This document shows positions 1 to 6,084 of a stretch of DNA of 6,489 bases, piece after piece. The stretch spans positions 1 to 6,489 of the forward strand of contig JAGUXG010000218.1 of the NCBI GenBank assembly GCA_020061965.1, written 5' to 3'. The stretch is from a bacterium (GTDB taxonomy: Bacteria; UBA9089; UBA9088; JAGUXG01). The translations under genes were made by a program, and so were the position numbers. The notes beneath the pieces were generated by a model. The model was given only the letters and a program-made list of their open reading frames with translations. It did not search any database and was not told where the DNA came from. Position 1 is the stretch's first letter. Every line of letters starts with the position of its first letter.

Positions 1-24
1 TGAGATGAAATCAAGGAAATCCAT
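1..24 (-). CDS. Start of next gene after murC (partial), probably murB
   Basis: The stop codon TGA of murC shares its A with an ATG at 24-22 (TGATG overlap). The reading frame from there is open to the window edge and gives MDFLDFIS. An AAGG lies 9 nt upstream of the ATG, one of the few Shine-Dalgarno-like stretches on this strand. The overlap suggests translational coupling to murC. In many Gram-negative division/cell-wall clusters murC is followed by murB (UDP-N-acetylenolpyruvoylglucosamine reductase), so murB is the best guess. Eight residues cannot identify a protein, and ddl or ftsQ are alternatives. Existence of a gene is likely; its identity rests on synteny only. Confidence 0.55.
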
Positions 25-1418
25 CACTTAAACCCTTGAATCCTATCCTCCCTTTTATCACATATTTTTTCGGTAAACTTTGTGTTTCTTGAGTATAAAA
101 TCTGGTCTGCTATTTTGTTTATATCTCCAGCCCCAAGGAGGAGGATGACATCTCCAGCTCTTGCCCTATCTTTTACCATAGATACAGCTTCCTCTTTTTG
201 GCTCGCAAGATAGACATTTTTATGGTGGCTTTCAATAGCCTCTGCTAATTTTTCTGATGAAACATTGGGAATTGAAGACTCTGAAGCAGGATAGATTGGG
301 GTCAAAATCAGTATATCTACATCACAAAAAGATGTGGCGAACTCATCCATCATATCCCTTGTTCTGGTGTATCGATGAGGCTGAAAGATGACAATCAATC
401 TTCTTTTCCAAGCCTCTTTTACTGCGGCTAAGGTTGCCCGTATCTCTGTAGGATGATGTCCATAATCCTCAACAACCATTATATTGTTCTTTTCTCCTCG
501 AATATGCAACCTCCTCTCAACACCCTTAAAATTGGTTAATGCTCTCTTGATAACTTCGTCAGAAATTCCAAGCTCCTTTCCAACAGAGATAGCTGCCAAT
601 GCGTTCTGAACATTGTGTCTGCCAATCTGCCTAAGTTGAATCTTTGAAAGGAGATTGCCGTCCTTTATCAGATCAAACTCTGTTGAATCTTGTAAGACTT
701 TGATATTCCTGGAAGAAAGCTCTCCATCTTCTCCATATAGCCTGTAACCTATCCTTATCTGAGGAATAATCTCTTTTAATCCAGGGCAGTCAGAATAGAG
801 GATGGCAAGCTCCGCCTTATTTATAAACTGAAGGTAAGACTTTCTCATCACTGACATATCTTTGAAATAATCCATATGTTCACGGTCAATGTTGGTGACC
901 ACAACAATCTTTGCCTCAAGCTTCAAAAATGAACCATCGCTCTCATCAGCCTCAGCGACGATATATCTTCCACTGCCAAGCTTAGCATTCGTCCCATCCC
1001 TCCTTATGACTCCACCGTTTATCCAGGTTGGAGAGAACCCTGCTTCTTCCAATATAGCAGATATTAAGGCTGTGGTTGTTGTCTTTCCATGTGCACCTGT
1101 TACAGCTATTCCCTCCTTCATTCTCATAATATGAGCCAGAAGCTCTGCCCTGCTGAGTATAGAAAGCTCCATCTTTCTTGCCTCTGATAGTTCAGGGTTG
1201 TCCATTGAAATGGCTGAGGAGATGACAACTGTATCCGCAGAATTAAGATTTTTTGGGTAGTGACCTTTATGGACAACAGCGCCCAAGCTCTTCAGCCTCT
1301 CGGTGATAGATGAAGAGACAAGGTCTGAACCACTCACAGAAAAACCCAGGTTGAGCATCACCTCAGCTATGCCACTCATTCCAATGCCACCAATTCCAAT
1401 AAAGTGCATATTTTTCAT
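24..1418 (-). CDS. murC: UDP-N-acetylmuramate--L-alanine ligase MurC
   Basis: Cytoplasmic ATP-dependent ligase that adds L-alanine to UDP-MurNAc, the first amino acid of the peptidoglycan stem peptide. At 464 residues it has normal family length and all Mur-ligase landmarks. These are the N-terminal UDP-binding glycine loop GIGGIGMSGIAEVM (8-21), the ATP P-loop GAHGKTTTT (108-116), EADESDGSF (156-164), NIDREHMDYF (176-185), the GRHNVQNALAA segment (266-276), ERRLH (301-305), YGHHPTEI (319-326) and PHRYTRT (347-353). The last is typical of MurC rather than MurD/E/F. The chosen start gives MKNMHFIGIGG; an ATG three codons later is equally possible, and neither has a clear ribosome binding site. 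It lies 16 nt after ahbB and overlaps the next gene. The last 20 or so residues are charged and probably variable. The function is secure. Confidence 0.97.
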   Translation of the reverse strand: MKNMHFIGIGGIGMSGIAEVMLNLGFSVSGSDLVSSSITERLKSLGAVVHKGHYPKNLNSADTVVISSAISMDNPELSEARKMELSILSRAELLAHIMRMKEGIAVTGAHGKTTTTALISAILEEAGFSPTWINGGVIRRDGTNAKLGSGRYIVAEADESDGSFLKLEAKIVVVTNIDREHMDYFKDMSVMRKSYLQFINKAELAILYSDCPGLKEIIPQIRIGYRLYGEDGELSSRNIKVLQDSTEFDLIKDGNLLSKIQLRQIGRHNVQNALAAISVGKELGISDEVIKRALTNFKGVERRLHIRGEKNNIMVVEDYGHHPTEIRATLAAVKEAWKRRLIVIFQPHRYTRTRDMMDEFATSFCDVDILILTPIYPASESSIPNVSSEKLAEAIESHHKNVYLASQKEEAVSMVKDRARAGDVILLLGAGDINKIADQILYSRNTKFTEKICDKREDRIQGFK

Positions 1419-1434
1419 TTTTTAGTATTTCTTG

Positions 1435-1908
1435 CTACTGTAAGAGATATTTTGGACTTATCTTCTTCAGCTCTCTTGTGGTGTATAAGAACCTGAACTC
1501 TTTTATCCCTGTCTTCTCTGCCATTTTCCTTGCCAGATCTTCACAAGTCTCCTTTGCTCTTCCATGAATCATTGTAAAGAGATTATACCCCCAAGAAGAA
1601 TTTACTACCCTTTCATAACAATGAGTAACCTCCGCAAATCGAGACATCTCTTTGCCTACTCTCTCAACATCATCAGGGTTCACCTTCCAAACCACCATAG
1701 CATTGAAAGAATAGCCTGCAGGAACATGATAGAGTATAGCACACACCCGCCTTATCGTTCCAGTCCTTTTTAATTCATTTATCCTTACCAACATCTCTTT
1801 TTCGCCGATACCTAATCTCTTTGCGATTGTTTGATACGGAGACTTGCTCAAAGCCATATCTCCACTCATCTCTTTAATTATCTCTTTATCTATCTTGTCA
1901 ATCTTCAT
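1435..1908 (-). CDS. ahbB: Siroheme decarboxylase subunit AhbB (Lrp/AsnC-like fold)
   Basis: One half of the siroheme decarboxylase that removes two acetate carboxyls of siroheme to give 12,18-didecarboxysiroheme, the first committed step of the alternative heme route (related to NirDLGH of heme d1 synthesis). From the ATG at 1908 the protein has 157 residues. An N-terminal winged-helix domain (about 1-55, ending in GTIRR) is followed by an AsnC-like ferredoxin fold with NAMVVWKV (69-76), the AhbB hallmark THCYER (95-100) and YNLFTMIHG (108-116). The frame stays open upstream to 2034, but that stretch reads through ahbA in another frame and has no family similarity, so the internal start MKIDKIDKE is chosen. 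It overlaps ahbA by 11 nt, so the two are probably translationally coupled. No Shine-Dalgarno is visible. Local oddity: RRVCAILYHVPAGY, where relatives as I recall them usually have G at the Cys position. Confidence 0.9.
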   Translation of the reverse strand: MKIDKIDKEIIKEMSGDMALSKSPYQTIAKRLGIGEKEMLVRINELKRTGTIRRVCAILYHVPAGYSFNAMVVWKVNPDDVERVGKEMSRFAEVTHCYERVVNSSWGYNLFTMIHGRAKETCEDLARKMAEKTGIKEFRFLYTTRELKKISPKYLLQ

Positions 1909-2356
1909 CGTTATAGTTAAAAATAGCCTCAACCTTAAACCTTTTAACAGCAGGCAAGTCAAACATCTCTGAAATCCCTGTCTTTTTCTGTATTTCTGAA
2001 AGGATAGAGGAGATCCATTCTTTTGATGGGGCAATCACCGTGAACCAGAGGTTATACTCATCATCCCGCAGATAGGCATGGGTAATCTCATCGTATTGAT
2101 TGAGCAAATCCTGTGTCTTTTCTAAAAGTAGCGCTGGAATCTTCATTGCCACTAAGGTACTTGTCCAACCTAATTTTCTTGAGTCAAAGGAGGCACCAAC
2201 CCTTCTGATGATTCCTCTCTCTTTCAGACTGCAAACCCTATTGAAGACCTCGTCTTCACTCAGATTCAACCTTTCAGCTAAGGTCTTAAATGGTCGCTGG
2301 CAGACAGGAAAATCTCTCTGTATCTCATTTAGAATCCTTTTGTCAATTTGAGTCAT
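1898..2356 (-). CDS. ahbA: Siroheme decarboxylase subunit AhbA (Lrp/AsnC-like fold)
   Basis: Partner of AhbB in decarboxylating siroheme. The 152 residues start with a winged-helix domain (IDKRILNEIQRDFPV, then LAERLNLSEDEVFNRVCSLKERGIIRR to about 52). An AsnC-type domain follows with FDSRKLGWTSTLVAMK (57-72), the AhbA signature THAYLRDDEYNLWFT (92-106) and a C-terminal VKRFKVEAIF (137-146). These features separate it from a true Lrp/AsnC transcription regulator, for which it could be mistaken. It begins 20 nt after the radical SAM gene and its end overlaps ahbB by 11 nt. A GAGTGG about 11 nt before the ATG is at best a weak ribosome binding site. The pairing with ahbB and a NirJ2/AhbD-like enzyme supports heme synthesis. 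Heme d1 synthesis is the alternative, but no cytochrome cd1 gene is in view. Confidence 0.92.
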   Translation of the reverse strand: MTQIDKRILNEIQRDFPVCQRPFKTLAERLNLSEDEVFNRVCSLKERGIIRRVGASFDSRKLGWTSTLVAMKIPALLLEKTQDLLNQYDEITHAYLRDDEYNLWFTVIAPSKEWISSILSEIQKKTGISEMFDLPAVKRFKVEAIFNYNDED

Positions 2357-2376
2357 AGTAGCAGTCCACTCAATTT

Positions 2377-3372
2377 CTAATTCCTGCTAACTTGTCTATA
2401 CGAACACCAGGGGTCAGAAGCTAAATAGTCTCCAGAATATTGAAGACTGTTTGCCCTACAGCCTCCACATACCTTTTTATAACCACAGACTCCACATTTA
2501 CCACTATAATCCTGCTCCCTCAATCTTTTGAAGACCTCGCTTGTTTTCCAAATCTCAAAAAAACCTTTCTCCCTGATATTACCGCAGCTAATAGGCAGAT
2601 ATGGGCAGGGATGAAGATGACCCTCTGGCAGAACACAACAATAGCTTATCCCAGCAAGGCATCCTCTTTGGAATCTTGTCTCTAAACCCATCTCCTTGGC
2701 TATCCTTACAAACTGAGGCGCACAAACAGGCTTTAGCTCTATCTCCACTTCTCTCTGCTTGGCCAAAATTCTATGCAAGATTTCTTCATATAATTTTACA
2801 TTCTGTATTTTACATCTTGCATTTTGCATTGCCCTTCCCACAGAAACAATAAAGAATATATGGTGAGCACGAGCCCCGACCTTCACAGCTAAGTCCGTTA
2901 TCCTTTCTAAATTCCCTTCATTAAAATCCATCAAAGTGGTATGTATCTGAAATTCCAGCCTAGCATTTTTACAGTCCTCTATCCCGGCCAGTGTTGATTG
3001 ATAGGCATCTTTTCTTTGTCTAAATTCATCGTGGCAAGAAGAGTCTATGGAGTCAAGGGATATTCCAATCCTCTCTATGCCAGCTTCTTTCAGGTTCCTT
3101 GCCACCCCTTCTGTGAGCAAGGTTCCATTTGTGCCAAGTACAGGCTTAAGGCCTAAAGATTTAGCCTTAGCTATCAGTTCATAAATATCCTTTCTAAGAA
3201 GTGGTTCTCCCCCAGAAAAGATGACTATCTTAAAGCCTGCATGAGCCAGTTCCTCTAAAAGCGAGAACCCCTCTTCTTTGGATAACTCACCCTTCTTTTT
3301 TTCCCCTGCATCCCGATAACAGTGCTTACACCTCAGATTACATTCGTAGGTCGTGTTCCAGGATATGATCAT
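2377..3372 (-). CDS. nirJ2: NirJ2/AhbD-like radical SAM heme-biosynthesis enzyme
   Basis: Radical SAM enzyme with a C-terminal SPASM/twitch-type cysteine region, placed beside ahbA/ahbB. It begins almost directly with the cluster motif C11-x3-C15-x2-C18 followed by YRDAG, then SGGEP (53-57), GTNGTLL (80-86), GISLDSID (103-110) and QIHTT (142-146). A cysteine-rich tail includes C217, C238, C256, C293, C296, C302, C305 and C323, enough for one or two auxiliary 4Fe-4S clusters. The short N-terminus (MIISWNTT), HHIFF (170-174) and the CGGCRA motif recall the NirJ2 subfamily, related to AhbD (Fe-coproporphyrin III to protoheme). AhbC normally has a longer N-terminal extension, so I favour the last step of the siroheme route, by inference. 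The start overlaps the panC stop (ATGA). A 14-nt tandem repeat encodes residues about 181-193. The family is sure; the exact step is not. Confidence 0.85.
   Translation of the reverse strand: MIISWNTTYECNLRCKHCYRDAGEKKKGELSKEEGFSLLEELAHAGFKIVIFSGGEPLLRKDIYELIAKAKSLGLKPVLGTNGTLLTEGVARNLKEAGIERIGISLDSIDSSCHDEFRQRKDAYQSTLAGIEDCKNARLEFQIHTTLMDFNEGNLERITDLAVKVGARAHHIFFIVSVGRAMQNARCKIQNVKLYEEILHRILAKQREVEIELKPVCAPQFVRIAKEMGLETRFQRGCLAGISYCCVLPEGHLHPCPYLPISCGNIREKGFFEIWKTSEVFKRLREQDYSGKCGVCGYKKVCGGCRANSLQYSGDYLASDPWCSYRQVSRN
2793..2834. repeat. Three tandem 14-nt imperfect units inside nirJ2
   Basis: On the plus strand three head-to-tail units start at 2793, 2807 and 2821: attttacattctgt, attttacatcttgc and attttgcattgccc. 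All share the core ATTTTRCAT. Units 1 and 2 match at 11 of 14 positions; units 2 and 3 at 9 of 14. The total of 42 nt equals 14 codons, so the array is frame-neutral. It encodes a polar, Asn/Lys/Cys-rich stretch (AMQNARCKIQNVK, about residues 181-193) between the radical SAM core and the cysteine-rich tail. Runs of ATTTTGCAT type are reminiscent of dispersed short repeats of some uncultured bacteria, but that link is from memory. Confidence 0.6.
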
Positions 3373-4202
3373 TCGTAAATAAGATTATCAATCAACATGG
3401 TCTTTCCAGTCTTTGCACTAACAGCGATAAGGGCTCTATCTTTTACTTCATCCAATGGCTTCAGGGTCTCTGGATCTACTATCTCAAAGTAATTAAGAAT
3501 AAAACCATTTTTTTCTATCAAAAGCTTTTGCTTTTCTATTGTGCTTATAGGGTCTTCTCCTTTTCTAAGAGAAGCCTCTGCCTCTTTTAGAGATAGATAG
3601 AGAAGATTTGCTCTCTTTCTTTCTTCATTAGAAAGATAGATATTTCTTGAGGAGACAGCCAGACCATCATCCTCTCTGATAGTCGGAGAAAGCCGTATCT
3701 TGAGATCAAAATTTAGTTCATTAGTCATTCTTCTTATCATTAAAGCCTGCTGATAGTCCTTTTGTCCAAAGTAGCTAAAATGAGGCTTTGTAATGTTAAA
3801 TAGCTTGGCCACAACAGTCAAGACACCCTTAAAGTGCCAATTCCTAACCTTTCCACAAAGTAGTTTTTCTAAAGACGGAATATGAATAAAGGTAGTCTGT
3901 GGGTTTGGATATAGGTCTATAACAAATGGAGAAAAGAGTATATCTACCCCTAAATCTTCCAATATTTTATTGTCTTCGCCAGGCTTTCTTGGGTAGTTTT
4001 TATAATCCTCTTTTGGGCCAAACTGAATAGGATTGACAAATATAGAGACAATAATAAATTCAGCCTCTTTTTTTGCAGATTCTATCAAACTTATATGACC
4101 CTTGTGGAGGGCGCCCATTGTTGGGATAAGACCAATCTTTTTGACTGGTCTTATTCTGTCTACTATAGCCTGTATTTTAACAGGGTCTTTTATCACTTTC
4201 AT
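3369..4202 (-). CDS. panC: Pantothenate synthetase (pantoate--beta-alanine ligase) PanC
   Basis: Cytoplasmic enzyme that condenses pantoate with beta-alanine using ATP, through a pantoyl-adenylate, giving pantothenate for coenzyme A. The 277 residues match the family length. They carry the nucleotidyl-transferase HIGH-type motif PTMGALHKGH (27-36), FVNPIQFGPKEDYKNYPR (55-72), FGQKDYQQ (145-152), REDDGLAVSSRN (176-187, KMSKS-like role) and the C-terminal YFEIVDPETL (238-247) and LIDN (270-273). Most homologues read RPGHF at the segment after the LCG loop; here it is RNWHF (120-124), with H123 and F124 kept. Its 48-nt upstream gap, the largest in the operon, contains a good promoter, and there is no Shine-Dalgarno. 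The stop overlaps the start of nirJ2 by 4 nt. The function has no direct link to heme or cell wall, so it is probably a housekeeping passenger. Confidence 0.96.
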   Translation of the reverse strand: MKVIKDPVKIQAIVDRIRPVKKIGLIPTMGALHKGHISLIESAKKEAEFIIVSIFVNPIQFGPKEDYKNYPRKPGEDNKILEDLGVDILFSPFVIDLYPNPQTTFIHIPSLEKLLCGKVRNWHFKGVLTVVAKLFNITKPHFSYFGQKDYQQALMIRRMTNELNFDLKIRLSPTIREDDGLAVSSRNIYLSNEERKRANLLYLSLKEAEASLRKGEDPISTIEKQKLLIEKNGFILNYFEIVDPETLKPLDEVKDRALIAVSAKTGKTMLIDNLIYE

Positions 4203-4210
4203 TAAAAATG

Positions 4211-4240
4211 ATTTTACCGAGAAAATGCCACTTGAGTCAA
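4211..4240 (-). promoter_or_regulatory. Sigma-70-like promoter directly upstream of panC
   Basis: On the minus strand TTGACT (4240-4235, 5/6 to consensus) is followed after 18 nt by TAAAAT (4216-4211, 5/6). Only 8 nt separate the -10 box from the ATG of panC at 4202, so transcription would begin at or within a few bases of the start codon. It lies in the 48-nt gap after lpxB and would start a sub-operon panC-nirJ2-ahbA-ahbB-murC. It is inferred from sequence alone. Confidence 0.55.
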
Positions 4241-4250
4241 GGAATATATT

Positions 4251-5330
4251 TTATAGCCCAAGCAATGCCTCGCTTGCCCTATTCATAGCACCCTCTGACC
4301 CAAGCATCTCTTTTATGACATCAAGCTCTTTCTCAATACCAGACCTATCTTCAAGGATTTTCTCTATACACTTAATAACATTCTCTGCTTTTGCCTCTCT
4401 TTGAAGAAGTTCTGGGAAGACCTCTTTGCCAGCAATTATATTAGGAAGACCAATAAATTTTGTCTTAACAAAGGATTTAGCCAAAAGCCAGGAGATTAGA
4501 TCCATCTTATATAGGATGACTGAAGGTATCTTGAGGATAGCTGCCTCAAGGGTCGCTGTTCCAGAGGCTACCAAGAGAATATCTGCTCCTGCCATAGCCT
4601 CATATCGGCAGTCAGAGATTATCTTGCAAGGGATTCCCTTAATCTCTTTTTCAACTTGTTCCCTTTGGATAGCTTCAGAAAGAATAAGAAGACTGAAGGT
4701 ATCTTTTCTATGAAGAGAAAGCCTCTTCACAGCATCTACCATAATTGGAAGAAGCCTCTTTACCTCGCTTCTCCTGCTTCCAGGAAGAAGTCCTATGATT
4801 TGAGAACCACTGAGAGCAAATCTTCCTTTGGGCTTTACTATATCTAAGAGGGGATGGCCAACAAAGATCACCTTTGCGCCACTTGCTCTATAAAAATCTG
4901 CTTCAAAGGGTAGCGTGGAGATTACTAGATCACATAAACGAGCCACAGCCTTTGCTCTGCCTGGCCTCCATGCCCAGGCTGTTGGTGGAAATAACCAGGA
5001 GGTCTTTATCCCTAATGAATGGCTTGCTTTGAGAAGGCAAAGATTAAACTCAGCAAAGTCTATCAGTATGAGAAGATCTGGCTTGGTCTCTCGTAGCTTA
5101 TGGACAACCTCCTTTAGAAGGGATAATGCCTTAGGGATAGCAAATAATGCCTCTATTCCTCCAACTATACTCAAGGGCATTTCCCAGAATAATTCTACGC
5201 CAGAGGCTTTCATTTGAACCCCACCCATTCCAAAAAACCAAGCAGGAGTCTTTTTCTTCAGTGCCTCCACTAATCTTGCCCCATACATATCGCCTGAAGG
5301 CTCTCCAGCAATAATCGCAATCTTTAACAT
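4251..5330 (-). CDS. lpxB: Lipid A disaccharide synthase LpxB (GT19)
   Basis: Membrane-associated glycosyltransferase that joins UDP-diacylglucosamine and lipid X into the tetraacyl disaccharide of lipid A, so the cell makes an LPS outer membrane. The 359 residues show the GT19 pattern. An N-terminal AGEPSGD (8-14) is followed by IDFAEFN (90-96, usually IDxPDFN; the first Asp is kept), FPPTAWAWRPGRAK (114-127), STLPFEADFY (138-147) and FVGHPLLD (156-163). The donor-side half has LLPGSRRSEVKRLLP (181-195), ASGTATLEAAI (255-265) and PNIIAGKEVFPELLQ (296-310). The start MLKIAIIAGEPSGD is the natural one; no clear Shine-Dalgarno precedes it. It begins 12 nt after the PASTA gene. It is separated from its frequent partners lpxD, fabZ and lpxA. 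The function is secure. Confidence 0.95.
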   Translation of the reverse strand: MLKIAIIAGEPSGDMYGARLVEALKKKTPAWFFGMGGVQMKASGVELFWEMPLSIVGGIEALFAIPKALSLLKEVVHKLRETKPDLLILIDFAEFNLCLLKASHSLGIKTSWLFPPTAWAWRPGRAKAVARLCDLVISTLPFEADFYRASGAKVIFVGHPLLDIVKPKGRFALSGSQIIGLLPGSRRSEVKRLLPIMVDAVKRLSLHRKDTFSLLILSEAIQREQVEKEIKGIPCKIISDCRYEAMAGADILLVASGTATLEAAILKIPSVILYKMDLISWLLAKSFVKTKFIGLPNIIAGKEVFPELLQREAKAENVIKCIEKILEDRSGIEKELDVIKEMLGSEGAMNRASEALLGL

Positions 5331-5342
5331 TTCAATCAGCTA

Positions 5343-6047
5343 TTATTTGGCTCCTGCTGTGAGATTTACCACAGCCCCTTTGTTTGTTCTCATGTAGGCA
5401 ACAGGTTCTTGTTTTATAACTGTCTTTTTAGTACCACTGCCTATGGTTATCGTGCCAAGAAGACACCCCATCGCTTTCACAGTCATGGTCGCCTCATCAA
5501 TATCTTTGCCTATAAGATCCGGCATAAAGAAAGGCTCAGGCTCTATACCCTGCGAGATAAGAAGGTTTATCTTCTCGCCCCTCATCAGCTCACCACTCTG
5601 GGGACGAAAAGATATGACTGTATCCTTTGGTTCATCGGAATAGATATAGGTTAGGAAGCCTTCTCGTAAGCCTGCATGGGAGAGCAAAATTTTTGCAGAT
5701 GAGAGCGTCTTTCCTCTAATCTCAAGGGTTGCGAGCTTAGGCTTTCCTGAACTTAAAACCACTTTTACCCGCTTGTTTGATGGAACCCTTTTTCCAGGTG
5801 CAGGCTCCTGAGCGATAACATAATTCTTTGGAATATATGGGTGTTTTTCATAAGTGGTCTCAGGCTCTAAACCCTTTTTCTTTAGAATGCTCAGGCCCGA
5901 AACAACATCTTTTCCAGAGATGTCTGGAATTTCTATCAAATCATTCCTCCCTGAGATTAGATATATCGTCACGACAGAAGAGACTCCAGCCACCACAAGG
6001 AGGATGAGAAAGAAAATTATATCTTTTATTAAAGGACTCTTCTTCAT
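5343..6047 (-). CDS. Membrane-anchored protein with three PASTA domains
   Basis: A 234-residue protein with a short positive cytoplasmic N-terminus (MKKSPLIK) and one hydrophobic segment (about 10-32), followed by an extracytoplasmic part made of three PASTA repeats. PASTA 1 spans about 37-101 (IPDISGKDVVSGLSILKKKGL ending VKVVLSSGK), PASTA 2 about 106-167 and PASTA 3 about 173-232 (MPDLIGKDIDEATMTVKAMG ending VVNLTAG). PASTA modules usually bind cell-wall fragments or help assemble wall enzymes, attached to Ser/Thr kinases or penicillin-binding proteins. Here no kinase or transpeptidase domain is present and the protein is complete. A periplasmic adaptor or wall-sensing role is inference, supported by its place in an operon with lpxB and murC. 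It is the promoter-proximal gene: a strong -10 box lies 8 nt before the ATG and no Shine-Dalgarno is seen. It ends with TAA followed at once by TAG. Confidence 0.88.
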   Translation of the reverse strand: MKKSPLIKDIIFFLILLVVAGVSSVVTIYLISGRNDLIEIPDISGKDVVSGLSILKKKGLEPETTYEKHPYIPKNYVIAQEPAPGKRVPSNKRVKVVLSSGKPKLATLEIRGKTLSSAKILLSHAGLREGFLTYIYSDEPKDTVISFRPQSGELMRGEKINLLISQGIEPEPFFMPDLIGKDIDEATMTVKAMGCLLGTITIGSGTKKTVIKQEPVAYMRTNKGAVVNLTAGAK

Positions 6048-6055
6048 CTTATTAT

Positions 6056-6084
6056 ATTATACGAATAACTTTATTTATACCCAA
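6056..6084 (-). promoter_or_regulatory. Sigma-70-like promoter of the PASTA-lpxB operon
   Basis: On the minus strand a perfect TATAAT (6061-6056) is preceded at 17 nt by TTGGGT (6084-6079, 3/6 to consensus). A second overlapping TATAAT lies at 6056-6051 but is too near the ATG. The main -10 box ends 8 nt before the ATG of the PASTA gene at 6047, the same spacing as at panC. The -35 box overlaps the tail of the degraded ATPase remnant. It is the likely start of the long minus-strand operon. Confidence 0.6.

Noticed and set aside
889..1134. Plus-strand open frame opposite murC
   Set aside because: It is antisense to conserved MurC motifs, has no recognisable similarity, and is a shadow of the minus-strand gene; the same holds for other plus-strand frames across the operon.
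1909..2034. In-frame 42-residue N-terminal extension of AhbB
   Set aside because: It lies wholly inside the ahbA coding region in another frame, has no family similarity, and the internal ATG at 1908 gives the usual AhbB length and N-terminus.
1898..2356. Lrp/AsnC transcriptional regulators for ahbA and ahbB
   Set aside because: The paired small proteins carry THAYLRDDEYN and THCYER signatures of siroheme decarboxylase and sit beside a heme-type radical SAM gene.
2793..2834. CRISPR-like array
   Set aside because: Units are 14 nt, imperfect, directly abutting without spacers, and lie in an intact gene.
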